Source: Bacteroidota bacterium
Lineage (GTDB): Bacteria; Bacteroidota; Ignavibacteria; Ignavibacteriales; Ignavibacteriaceae
NCBI GenBank assembly: GCA_021796135.1
Contig: JAJYOQ010000284.1
Span: forward strand, 1-5,668
Length of the DNA stretch: 5,668 nt
Direction of reading: 5' to 3'
Shown in pieces: positions 1 through 5,668 of the stretch. Within the stretch, counting starts at the first letter, position 1, and every line of letters begins with the position of its first letter. The notes below the pieces were generated by a model. It did no database searches. It saw only the letters and a list, made by a program, of their open reading frames with translations, and had not been told where the DNA came from. Made by a program: the position numbers and the translations under genes.

Positions 1-1639
1 TAGTTCACCTGCTCAAAATCATCTTGGACTGTGGGTGATAATTATTCCCATTGCCGGGGCAATAGTTGTCGGTTTCATGGCAAAGTATGGTTCAGCCGGG
101 ATTAGAGGACATGGAATACCCGAAGCCATGGAACAGGTATTATTAAATGAAAGCAAAATACAGCCCCGTCTGACATTCTTAAAACCTATCTCTGCCGCAA
201 TTTCAATAGGCACCGGCGGACCTTTTGGCGCAGAGGGACCAATTATTGCAACCGGTGGTGCGTTAGGCTCGTTAATCGGACAATTACTAAAGACAAGTGC
301 GGATGAAAGAAAAATTCTTTTGGCTGCCGGTGCAGCAGCCGGAATGGCTGCTACTTTTGGAAGCCCAATCTCAGCAGTTCTATTAGCTGTAGAACTTTTG
401 TTATTTGAGTTTAATCCACAGTCCTTAATACCTGTTACTCTTGCAAGTGCAGCAGCTACAGCAGTAAGAATATTTTTTGTAGGTACAGCGCCGATATTTG
501 CCTTAAAGGATGTAGCTCAGCCAGGTTCCGTAGCTTTGGTAATTTATTTATTAATGGGATTGATTATAGGTGTTTGCTCGGTATTTGTTACAAAGGCTGT
601 TTATTTAGTTGAAGATATGTTTGACAAACTACCAATTCATTGGATGTGGTGGCCTGCTATCGGAGCCATTGCTGTAGGAATAGTAGGGTATTTTGCACCG
701 CATACGTTGGGAGTTGGATATGATAATATAGATAATATCTTGAATGGGAGCATATTTGGACAAACTTTAATTATTTTATTTGTTCTAAAATTTGTTTCAT
801 GGGCTATTTCACTTGGAAGCGGAACTTCCGGGGGGACGCTTGCCCCATTGTTTACTATCGGCGGCGGACTGGGAGCTACATTAGGCTCAATTATTTTAAG
901 TCTATTTCCAAATTCAGGCGTTGATATAAGGATAGCGGCTCTCGTAGGAATGGCTGCAATGTTTGCCGGCTCAGCGCGGGCATTATTAGCGTCTATGATA
1001 TTTGCCTTCGAAACGACGATGCAGCCTCATGGTTTATTACCCCTTTTAGCGGGTTGTAGTAGCGCATATTTAGTTTCCAGCCTAATGATGCGTAATACAA
1101 TAATGACAGAAAAAATTGCAAGAAGAGGCGTTAATGTTCCAAGTGAATATGCGGCAGATTTTCTCATACAAATCTTAGTAAAAGAATGCGCTACTAAAAA
1201 TGTCGTTTCTATTAAAGCTGAAGATGAGGTTTCAAAAGTACGGAAATGGTTGGCTTCAGGTGAAGAAGGGACTTTGCATCATGCTTATCCTGTAATCGAT
1301 GAATATGAAAAACTAATTGGGATTATTAGAAGGCGGGAGTTAGAAAATCAGGAGATATCCGGCGATAAGAAAATAATGGAAATTGTTCAAGGACCATTAA
1401 TCGCAATATACGAAGACAACTCTATGCGGGAAGCAGCAGATATGATGGCAAGGTACAAGGTAACGCGTATTCCAATTATTGCACACGATGATCACCAAAA
1501 ATTGATAGGTCTAATTTCTCATGATGACATTTTAACTGCAAGAAGAATTCACAATGAAAAGGAAAATTTATATAAAAGGTATATAAGTTTCAGAACAATT
1601 AAAAAGAAGAAAACAAAACTGAACAATAATTCAATTTAA
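1..1639 (+). CDS. ClC-family chloride channel/antiporter with two C-terminal CBS domains (5' end cut off by window edge)
   Basis: Integral membrane protein moving chloride or a similar anion, either as a channel or by exchange with protons. The frame is open from base 2, so the true start lies to the left; a GTG at 35 is internal. Compared with E. coli ClcA, roughly the first 70 residues are missing. Visible family signatures are GHGIPE (bases 107-124), GPFGAEGP with the gating glutamate at 233-235, a helix region AVELLLFEF near 386-412, and GTSGGTLAP near 820-846. Several hydrophobic helices run up to about 1090. Two CBS domains follow, at about 1180-1366 and 1373-1545; such domains usually bind adenine nucleotides and control gating. 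The tail is lysine-rich. Positions that in ClcA are Ser107, Glu203, Phe357 and Tyr445 read His, Leu, Leu and Met here by eye alignment, which may be normal for this bacterial subgroup. The substrate is not shown by the sequence. Confidence 0.93.
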   Translation, partial: SSPAQNHLGLWVIIIPIAGAIVVGFMAKYGSAGIRGHGIPEAMEQVLLNESKIQPRLTFLKPISAAISIGTGGPFGAEGPIIATGGALGSLIGQLLKTSADERKILLAAGAAAGMAATFGSPISAVLLAVELLLFEFNPQSLIPVTLASAAATAVRIFFVGTAPIFALKDVAQPGSVALVIYLLMGLIIGVCSVFVTKAVYLVEDMFDKLPIHWMWWPAIGAIAVGIVGYFAPHTLGVGYDNIDNILNGSIFGQTLIILFVLKFVSWAISLGSGTSGGTLAPLFTIGGGLGATLGSIILSLFPNSGVDIRIAALVGMAAMFAGSARALLASMIFAFETTMQPHGLLPLLAGCSSAYLVSSLMMRNTIMTEKIARRGVNVPSEYAADFLIQILVKECATKNVVSIKAEDEVSKVRKWLASGEEGTLHHAYPVIDEYEKLIGIIRRRELENQEISGDKKIMEIVQGPLIAIYEDNSMREAADMMARYKVTRIPIIAHDDHQKLIGLISHDDILTARRIHNEKENLYKRYISFRTIKKKKTKLNNNSI

Positions 1640-1732
1640 GGTATAGAAATTAAATTTATTTTATCAATTCATGAAGTTTTCATCAAATATCTTTTTACAT
1701 TACTATGCAGAATTTACGGAAAAGAATAGAAT

Positions 1733-1800
1733 TGAATACCTGCAACTAATTTTCTTTCTATAAACCAAATATTAGTACAACTTGAAATATTCATTGCAGG
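1733..1800. repeat. Two interleaved inverted repeats in the spacer before the regulator gene
   Basis: TGAATA (1733-1738) is followed directly by CCTGCAA (1739-1745). Downstream, TATTCA (1788-1793) is followed directly by TTGCAGG (1794-1800). Each second copy is the exact reverse complement of its partner, but the order is A-B...A'-B', so the pairs cannot nest as one hairpin and would form a pseudoknot or alternative structures. The 7-base pair stands out because this spacer is very AT-rich. It may be a chance match; no function is known. Confidence 0.35.
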
Positions 1801-1809
1801 AAATAAAAT
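1782..1809 (+). promoter_or_regulatory. Possible sigma70-like promoter for the Crp/Fnr gene
   Basis: TTGAAA (1782-1787) and TAAAAT (1804-1809) are separated by 16 bases, each with one mismatch to the usual -35 and -10 boxes. Transcription would start near 1816, about 39 bases before the gene. The whole spacer 1640-1854 is so AT-rich that a match like this can arise by chance. No TAnnTTTG element is seen in the spacer. No FNR-type TGA-N6-TCA site is seen there either, so self-regulation through such a site is not supported. Confidence 0.3.
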
Positions 1810-1854
1810 AAAAAATGATAAAATAAATGAATATTTAAATTATTAATCAATAAA

Positions 1855-2550
1855 ATGTCAATAGAGCCTGTAGCTATAAAAGATACATTAAGGGAAATTC
1901 CGTTATTTTCAGAATTGAATATAGATCAGCTAAAAAAAATTACTGCTATATCCAAGACTTCAAAATTTAGGAAGAATGAGTTTCTATTTTACGACGGGGA
2001 TATTTATAAAGGTTTTTATATACTGCTAAAGGGGACAATAAAGGTATTTAAAAACAGCGCTAATGGAAAGGAAGCAGTATTACATATTGTAAAGCCGTTA
2101 ACCGTATTTGCAGATGTTCCGTTGTTTGAAGGTGGAAATTATCCCGCAACAGCGCAGGCATTGGAAGAAAGTGTGTCGATATTAGTACCGAAAGAAGGGT
2201 TCTTATCGTTAATAAAAGCTGAGCCTGAAATGAGCCTAAAAATGTTAAGCGGTTTTGGCAGACGCCTTAGGGAAATGACTAATTTGATAGAAAACTTTTC
2301 GTCAAAAGAGGTTATTAACAGGTTAGCCGAATATTTATTAAGAGAAATTAAAAATAATAAGACATATAAATTAGAAGAGCCTTTCCTAAAACTAAATGTA
2401 ACTAAAAAGACAATAGCTGCGTATATCGGGACAATTACCGAAACACTTTCCAGAACATTAAAGAGAATGCAAGACGAGGGGATTATAAAAGTAAATGGAA
2501 AATCCATAATTATTACTGATTATACCCGCCTTAAACAGCTTTCAGAATAA
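1855..2550 (+). CDS. Crp/Fnr-family transcriptional regulator, probable activator of the nitrite reductase genes
   Basis: DNA-binding regulator of 231 residues, the usual length of the family. Residues about 15-120 form the cyclic-nucleotide-binding-like sensor barrel (FYDGD and FYILLKG motifs, then a HIVKP / FADVPLFEGG segment). About 125-165 is the dimer helix, and 170-220 the winged helix-turn-helix. The recognition helix reads ETLSR (Glu196, Ser199, Arg200). This ExxSR pattern is that of FNR and DNR, which read TTGAT or TTGAC half-sites, rather than the RExxGR of CRP. There is no cysteine, so it cannot carry an FNR-type iron-sulfur cluster, and only one histidine (His77). It lies just before a matching palindrome and nirK, so a DNR/NnrR-like response to nitric oxide is the best guess; the real signal is not shown. 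The ATG has no Shine-Dalgarno sequence, as is common in Bacteroidota relatives. Confidence 0.9.
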   Translation: MSIEPVAIKDTLREIPLFSELNIDQLKKITAISKTSKFRKNEFLFYDGDIYKGFYILLKGTIKVFKNSANGKEAVLHIVKPLTVFADVPLFEGGNYPATAQALEESVSILVPKEGFLSLIKAEPEMSLKMLSGFGRRLREMTNLIENFSSKEVINRLAEYLLREIKNNKTYKLEEPFLKLNVTKKTIAAYIGTITETLSRTLKRMQDEGIIKVNGKSIIITDYTRLKQLSE

Positions 2551-2562
2551 AAAGTATAAATA

Positions 2563-2576
2563 CTGACTTAAGTCAA
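2563..2576. promoter_or_regulatory. Predicted FNR/DNR/NnrR-type operator upstream of nirK
   Basis: CTGACTTAAGTCAA contains the perfect 12-base palindrome TGACTTAAGTCA (2564-2575). It matches the TTGAC-N4-GTCAA pattern of nitric-oxide-responsive Crp/Fnr regulators at 9 of 10 defined positions. It begins 12 bases after the stop of a regulator whose recognition helix has the ExxSR residues expected to read such half-sites. Its centre (2569.5) lies about 41.5 bases before the start of transcription expected from the TAnnTTTG element at 2599, the classical place for an activator contacting RNA polymerase. Confidence 0.75.
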
Positions 2577-2598
2577 AGGATTGTACTGCTCTTTTCAA

Positions 2599-2606
2599 TA
2601 GTTTTG
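2599..2606 (+). promoter_or_regulatory. Bacteroidota-type -7 promoter element for nirK
   Basis: TAGTTTTG is an exact match to TAnnTTTG, the -7 element known from Bacteroidota. A TTG at 2581-2583 could be the upstream element, but its 15-base spacing is shorter than usual, as might suit an activator-dependent promoter. Transcription would start near 2611. An alternative is TTTTCA (2592-2597) with TAGAAT (2614-2619), which would put the start near 2626 and the operator near -56. Confidence 0.5.
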
Positions 2607-2610
2607 CATC

Positions 2611-2760
2611 AGTTAGAATATACTACAATCAGTAGTTCAACAATTAAAGAATTTAAGATATAACATATAAAATTTTTTAATTAATAATCGGATAAAAAAG
2701 ACTGATAATCAAGAAGATAAAAAGTTAAAATCAAAACTAAATGATAAAATAGGGCTAAAA
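2611..2760 (+). other. AT-rich untranslated leader of nirK
   Basis: About 150 bases between the predicted start of transcription and the nirK ATG. It holds a small hairpin, ACTAC (2622-2626) pairing with GTAGT (2632-2636) around a 5-base loop, and then almost pure A/T with scattered GATAA. A weak ribosome-binding sequence, AGGG (2751-2754), lies 6 bases before the ATG. No riboswitch is recognised. Confidence 0.4.
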
Positions 2761-4257
2761 ATGAAACTTAAACTTGAACCTAAACTTAAATACATAATTT
2801 TAATACCCGCAGTATTTGTAATACTCTTAATAATTACAATCATAACCTTTCAGATCAATGGATGTAATGAATATTCGAACAAAGTAAAAGGGGAAGAGTA
2901 CGCAAATTTAACTTATGCTCCGGAAGTGCCGCCTGAAATAATGAGGAATCATCCAAGCAAGGTGATTGTTAATTTAGAAACAATGCAAGTAACGGGGAGA
3001 TTAGCGGATGGAGTTGAATATAATTTCTGGACATTTGGGGGAAAAGTTCCTGGTGAGTTTATTAGAGTAAAAGAAGGCGATGAAGTAGAATTTCATTTGG
3101 ATAACAGCCCGCTCTGTACGGTTCCTCATAGCATCGATCTTCATGCAGTAAGCGGTCCGGGCGGGGGTGCCTCAGCTTCGCAAACTGTCCCTGGACATTC
3201 TTCGACGTTTTCTTTTAAAGCTAATCACCCTGGGCTTTTTATATATCATTGTGCAACACAACCGGTACCGCTTCATATAGCCAACGGAATGTATGGCCTT
3301 ATTTACGTGCAACCAAAAAAACCATTGCCCCCTGTTGACCATGAATATTATATAATGCAAAGTGAATTTTATACTACCGGGGATTATGGTGCGCCCGGAT
3401 TACAAGATTTCTCTTTGGATAAAGCATTAGCGGAAAATCCTACATACGTTGTTTTTAACGGTTCTGTTGGAGCTTTATCCGGTAGCAATGCACTCCAGGC
3501 AAAGGTGGGTGAAACTATCAGGCTTTTTGTCGGAAACATTGGACCATGTTTAACTTCTTCTTTTCATATTATAGGTGTTGTATTTGATAAGGTCTATCTA
3601 TTCGGCGGAACAAATGTGACTCAAGAAAATGTTCAGACTGTTACAATCCCGGCCGGCGGGGCTGCAATAGTCGAATTTAAAGTGAATGTGCCGGGTACAT
3701 ATACAATTGTTGACCATTCAATTTTTAGGGCTTTCAATAAAGGGGCTGTCGGGATGTTAACGGTTACGGGTAATGAAAATAAAGAAATATTTTCGGGTAA
3801 GCAGGATGATAATTTGTATTATGGCTCCGAAATGGATAAGAAATTGGAAAATAATAATTCAGTAGTTGGAAATACTGATATCAATCCGCAAAATGCAAAA
3901 TCATCCGAAGGAAATTCAAATAGCATTGATGACATTGTTGCAGCCGGTAAGAAAGTTTTTATGACTACGTGTTTTGCATGCCATCAACCGGACGGAAAAG
4001 GTGTCCCCAATGTGTTTCCTCCTCTTGCACAATCGAATTTCTTAAATGCCGACAAACAGAGAGCAATCGGAATAGTATTGCGCGGAAAGAATGGAGTTAT
4101 AACTGTAAACGGAAAACAGTTCAATAATGTAATGCCTGCGCAAAGTTTAAGCGACGACCAGATTGCCGCGGTTTTGACTTACGTATATCATTCGTTCGGT
4201 AATTCAGGCAAAACAGTTACCAAAGATGAAGTAGCAAAGGTTAGAAACGGCAAATAG
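2761..4257 (+). CDS. nirK: Copper-containing nitrite reductase NirK with fused C-terminal cytochrome c domain
   Basis: Reduces nitrite to nitric oxide outside the cytoplasmic membrane; 498 residues against about 340-390 for two-domain NirK. Residues 10-30 are a membrane segment, followed by INGC (Cys35), a possible lipoprotein site. Two cupredoxin domains span about 66-185 and 190-337. By alignment with AniA/AfNirK the type 1 copper ligands are His123, Cys164, His172 and Met177. The type 2 ligands are His128, His163 and His319 (from the VDHSIFRAFNKGAVG stretch). The catalytic pair is Asp126 and His269. The Cys-to-His spacing of seven residues and the HIANGMYG stretch resemble the AniA-like (class II) group. 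After a polar linker (340-387), a cytochrome c domain has CFACH (Cys404, Cys407, His408) and the probable axial ligand Met458. All key residues are present, so it should be active. The fused haem probably delivers electrons to the type 1 copper, as in the three-domain Ralstonia pickettii enzyme. Confidence 0.96.
   Translation: MKLKLEPKLKYIILIPAVFVILLIITIITFQINGCNEYSNKVKGEEYANLTYAPEVPPEIMRNHPSKVIVNLETMQVTGRLADGVEYNFWTFGGKVPGEFIRVKEGDEVEFHLDNSPLCTVPHSIDLHAVSGPGGGASASQTVPGHSSTFSFKANHPGLFIYHCATQPVPLHIANGMYGLIYVQPKKPLPPVDHEYYIMQSEFYTTGDYGAPGLQDFSLDKALAENPTYVVFNGSVGALSGSNALQAKVGETIRLFVGNIGPCLTSSFHIIGVVFDKVYLFGGTNVTQENVQTVTIPAGGAAIVEFKVNVPGTYTIVDHSIFRAFNKGAVGMLTVTGNENKEIFSGKQDDNLYYGSEMDKKLENNNSVVGNTDINPQNAKSSEGNSNSIDDIVAAGKKVFMTTCFACHQPDGKGVPNVFPPLAQSNFLNADKQRAIGIVLRGKNGVITVNGKQFNNVMPAQSLSDDQIAAVLTYVYHSFGNSGKTVTKDEVAKVRNGK
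2764..2790 (+). repeat. Short imperfect hexamer repeat at the start of nirK
   Basis: Codons 2-10 read AAACTT, AAACTT, GAACCT, AAACTT, AAA, encoding alternating Lys-Leu with one Glu-Pro. The unit is six bases, so gain or loss of a copy would keep frame and only change the positive N-terminus before the membrane segment. Confidence 0.5.
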
Positions 4258-4267
4258 AAAAGTTAAG

Positions 4268-4933
4268 ATGAATGCAAAAAAAATAAATATTACAATATTG
4301 TTGGTACTATTAATAGGCTATTCGTCATTTGGGAAAATCAACTTAAAAGCATCAAATAATGTGATATTGGTAAAAGGAGGTTTTTACTGTCCATTATTTA
4401 AATCCGATAATGATTCTTCAAAACAATTTATTCATGCTTTCTATATTGATCAGAATCCGGTAACAAACGAAGAATATTTGAAATTTGTAAAAGCTAACCC
4501 AAAATGGCGAAGATCCATGGTAAAAATAATTTTTGCAGATGCAAATTATTTAAGAAAATGGAAAAGCGATCTTGACTTAGGTGATGAAGTTAAAAGTAAT
4601 AAACCGGTTACTGACATTTCCTGGTATGCTGCAAATGCTTATTGCACATGGGTGGGCAAGCGGCTTCCTACTGTTGCTGAATGGGAGTACGCCGCAGAAA
4701 AACTTCGTATGATAAATAATTCAAATGACTTAGTTCATTTTTATGAATGGACATTTGATTTTAATGAAACAATTATAGAGGCTTCCAGCATTTGTGGCGG
4801 TGCAGGCGCAAGTGCTACTAATCCCAAAGATTATCCCGCTTTCTTAAGATTTAGCTTTCGCAATAGTCTTAAAGCAAATTATTCTATGGGCGACTTGGGG
4901 TTCCGGTGCGTATCCCTAATCGGAAATGAATAG
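4268..4933 (+). CDS. nirV: NirV-type protein: FGE/sulfatase-modifying-factor fold, exported, lacking the catalytic cysteine pair
   Basis: Starts 10 bases after nirK and is probably co-transcribed and coupled to it. It has 221 residues. Residues 1-22 look like a signal peptide. The rest is the formylglycine-generating-enzyme (SUMF1) fold: VKGGFY at 35-40, DQNPVTNEEYLKF at 61-73, PVTDISWYAANAYCTWVGKRLPT at 113-135 running into AEWEYAA, then EWTFD (160-164) and the closing LGFRC (210-214). The segment after AEWEYAA is much shorter than in true FGEs. The paired copper-binding catalytic cysteines (human Cys336 and Cys341) are not present; the region instead has a single Cys176 in ICGGAG and RFSFRNS. 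Formylglycine formation is therefore unlikely. NirV proteins of this kind accompany nirK in many denitrifiers, but their role is not settled; help in NirK maturation is the usual guess. The start is well supported by the signal peptide; the Shine-Dalgarno sequence is weak. Confidence 0.85.
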   Translation: MNAKKINITILLVLLIGYSSFGKINLKASNNVILVKGGFYCPLFKSDNDSSKQFIHAFYIDQNPVTNEEYLKFVKANPKWRRSMVKIIFADANYLRKWKSDLDLGDEVKSNKPVTDISWYAANAYCTWVGKRLPTVAEWEYAAEKLRMINNSNDLVHFYEWTFDFNETIIEASSICGGAGASATNPKDYPAFLRFSFRNSLKANYSMGDLGFRCVSLIGNE

Positions 4934-4954
4934 CTGACTTTAATTAAAAAAAAT

Positions 4955-4960
4955 GGAAGG
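4955..4960 (+). promoter_or_regulatory. Ribosome-binding site of the SCO gene
   Basis: GGAAGG, 9 bases before the ATG at 4970, is the clearest Shine-Dalgarno sequence in the window; the regulator gene has none and nirK and nirV have weak ones. It suggests the SCO gene is translated independently of nirV even though it lies in the same transcript. Confidence 0.5.
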
Positions 4961-4969
4961 AAATTTAAA

Positions 4970-5632
4970 ATGAAGAAATATATTTTTGTTTTACTCCCGG
5001 TAATAATACTTTCTGTTGTCGGCTCTTTTATTTACCAATCACTAAAGGAGAAGTCAGGCAATAAGGGGGTAACTTCCCAAGCTATTCAAATTGATGAAAG
5101 AATTTCTGCAAAGAATAATTGCTGCAATGAATTAGCTCCCGGACAATATTCTAATGATTCCATATATCAACTTAGAACCATCTGGAAGGATCAATTTGGC
5201 AAATCTGTTCAACTAAATTGTTTTTTAGGGAAAAAAGTTATTCTTGCTATGTTTTATACACGTTGCCCCACTGCATGCCCCATAATTGTAAATGAACTAC
5301 AAAGACTTCAGGCTGCGATTCCACAAAAATATCTTGATAATTACCGGTTTGTACTTGTATCGGTTGATCCTAAAAGAGATACTCCTGAAATATTAAAAAA
5401 GTATGCTGATGAAAGAAATCTTAACCCAGGTATTTGGAGTCTTATTACTGGTTCAAAATATCAAATAGCCGAGCTTGCACAAATAATTGGATTTAAATAT
5501 AAAGAGAATCAGTCGGGTATGTTTACGCATTCAAATCTGATAACATTCATTAACCAAAAAGGTGAAATTCAAAATCAAAGTGAAGGACTAAATCAGAATG
5601 TAAAAATGCTTTTAACAATGTTATATCACTAG
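4970..5632 (+). CDS. SCO1/SenC/PrrC-family copper chaperone, membrane-anchored
   Basis: Thioredoxin-fold protein of 220 residues that binds copper and passes it to, or reduces cysteines of, extracytoplasmic copper enzymes. Residues 4-21 are a single membrane anchor; the domain spans about 55-218. The copper-binding motif is CPTAC (Cys99 and Cys103), with the distal ligand His187 in MFTHSN and the family stretch VSVDPKRDTPE at 130-140. All three copper ligands are present. An additional Cys51-Cys52 pair just before the domain, and Cys84, are not part of the standard site. The gene follows nirV by 36 bases with its own good ribosome-binding site, so it is probably the last visible gene of the nirK operon. 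The likely client is NirK, although cytochrome oxidase (the classical SCO1 client) or a NosZ encoded beyond the window cannot be excluded. No terminator is seen in the 36 bases after the stop. Confidence 0.92.
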   Translation: MKKYIFVLLPVIILSVVGSFIYQSLKEKSGNKGVTSQAIQIDERISAKNNCCNELAPGQYSNDSIYQLRTIWKDQFGKSVQLNCFLGKKVILAMFYTRCPTACPIIVNELQRLQAAIPQKYLDNYRFVLVSVDPKRDTPEILKKYADERNLNPGIWSLITGSKYQIAELAQIIGFKYKENQSGMFTHSNLITFINQKGEIQNQSEGLNQNVKMLLTMLYH

Positions 5633-5668
5633 ATTTTGCTAATTATATCTATTCAAGAATGTCGAAAA

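Noticed and set aside
19..213. Open frame on the minus strand inside the ClC gene
   Set aside because: It is opposite the conserved GHGIPE and GAEGP region, with no features of its own.
1671..1696. ATGAAGTTTTCAT hairpin followed by TTTTT after the ClC gene, as a terminator
   Set aside because: The stem is only five mostly A-T pairs with a 3-base loop, and the T run starts eight bases after the stem, so it does not look like a working intrinsic terminator.
1783..1793. TGAAATATTCA as an FNR-type site before the regulator gene
   Set aside because: The TGA and TCA are separated by five bases instead of six and the inner bases do not match, so it does not fit the Crp/Fnr pattern.
2139..2507. Open frame on the minus strand opposite the Crp/Fnr gene
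   Set aside because: It lies wholly inside a well-supported gene, and its translation shows no recognisable domain.
2741..2752. Tiny upstream reading frame ATG ATA AAA TAG just before nirK
   Set aside because: Three codons in A-rich DNA with no ribosome-binding site; likely chance, with no sign of a leader-peptide mechanism.
3172..3360. Open frame on the minus strand inside nirK
   Set aside because: Short and entirely opposite the conserved copper-site region of NirK; a shadow of the real gene.
4268..4933. True formylglycine-generating enzyme acting on a sulfatase
   Set aside because: The catalytic cysteine pair is missing and no sulfatase gene is in the window; the position after nirK fits NirV.

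Overview
This AT-rich window carries five genes, all on the + strand. They are, in order: the 3' part of a ClC-type anion channel/transporter gene with two CBS domains, a Crp/Fnr-family regulator, a copper nitrite reductase fused to a cytochrome c (nirK), a nirV-type gene, and an SCO copper-chaperone gene. The last three form a tight cluster with gaps of 10 and 36 bases and are probably one operon for nitrite reduction to nitric oxide (denitrification).

The organism looks like a member of the Fibrobacterota-Chlorobiota-Bacteroidota group, possibly Ignavibacteria or another Bacteroidota-related lineage. The reasons are the low GC, starts with weak or no Shine-Dalgarno sequence in A-rich leaders, the type of Crp/Fnr protein, and a TAnnTTTG promoter-like element before nirK. 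This placement is an inference from style, not from a marker gene.

Layout: 1-1639 is the ClC gene, open at the left edge. 1640-1854 is an AT-rich spacer with a possible promoter and two interleaved inverted repeats. 1855-2550 is the regulator. 2551-2760 is the nirK control region: a perfect 12-base palindrome of the TGA-N6-TCA (FNR/DNR/NnrR) type, a promoter-like element placed so that the palindrome would sit near -41.5, and a leader of about 150 bases. 2761-4257 is nirK, 4268-4933 nirV, and 4970-5632 the SCO gene. The last 36 bases show nothing recognisable.

Working model: the regulator has the ExxSR recognition-helix signature that reads TGA-type half-sites, and it sits directly upstream of such a site. 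It probably activates nirK-nirV-sco in response to nitric oxide or low oxygen. NirK reduces nitrite at its type 2 copper and receives electrons through its own C-terminal haem c domain. NirV and the SCO protein are exported or membrane-anchored and probably help with maturation or copper supply. The ClC gene has no evident functional link to the others. I found no mobile element, CRISPR array or RNA gene. Nothing here is a clearly new system; the most informative points are the nirK control region, the fused NirK, the FGE-like protein without catalytic cysteines, and a regulator with no obvious cofactor ligands.
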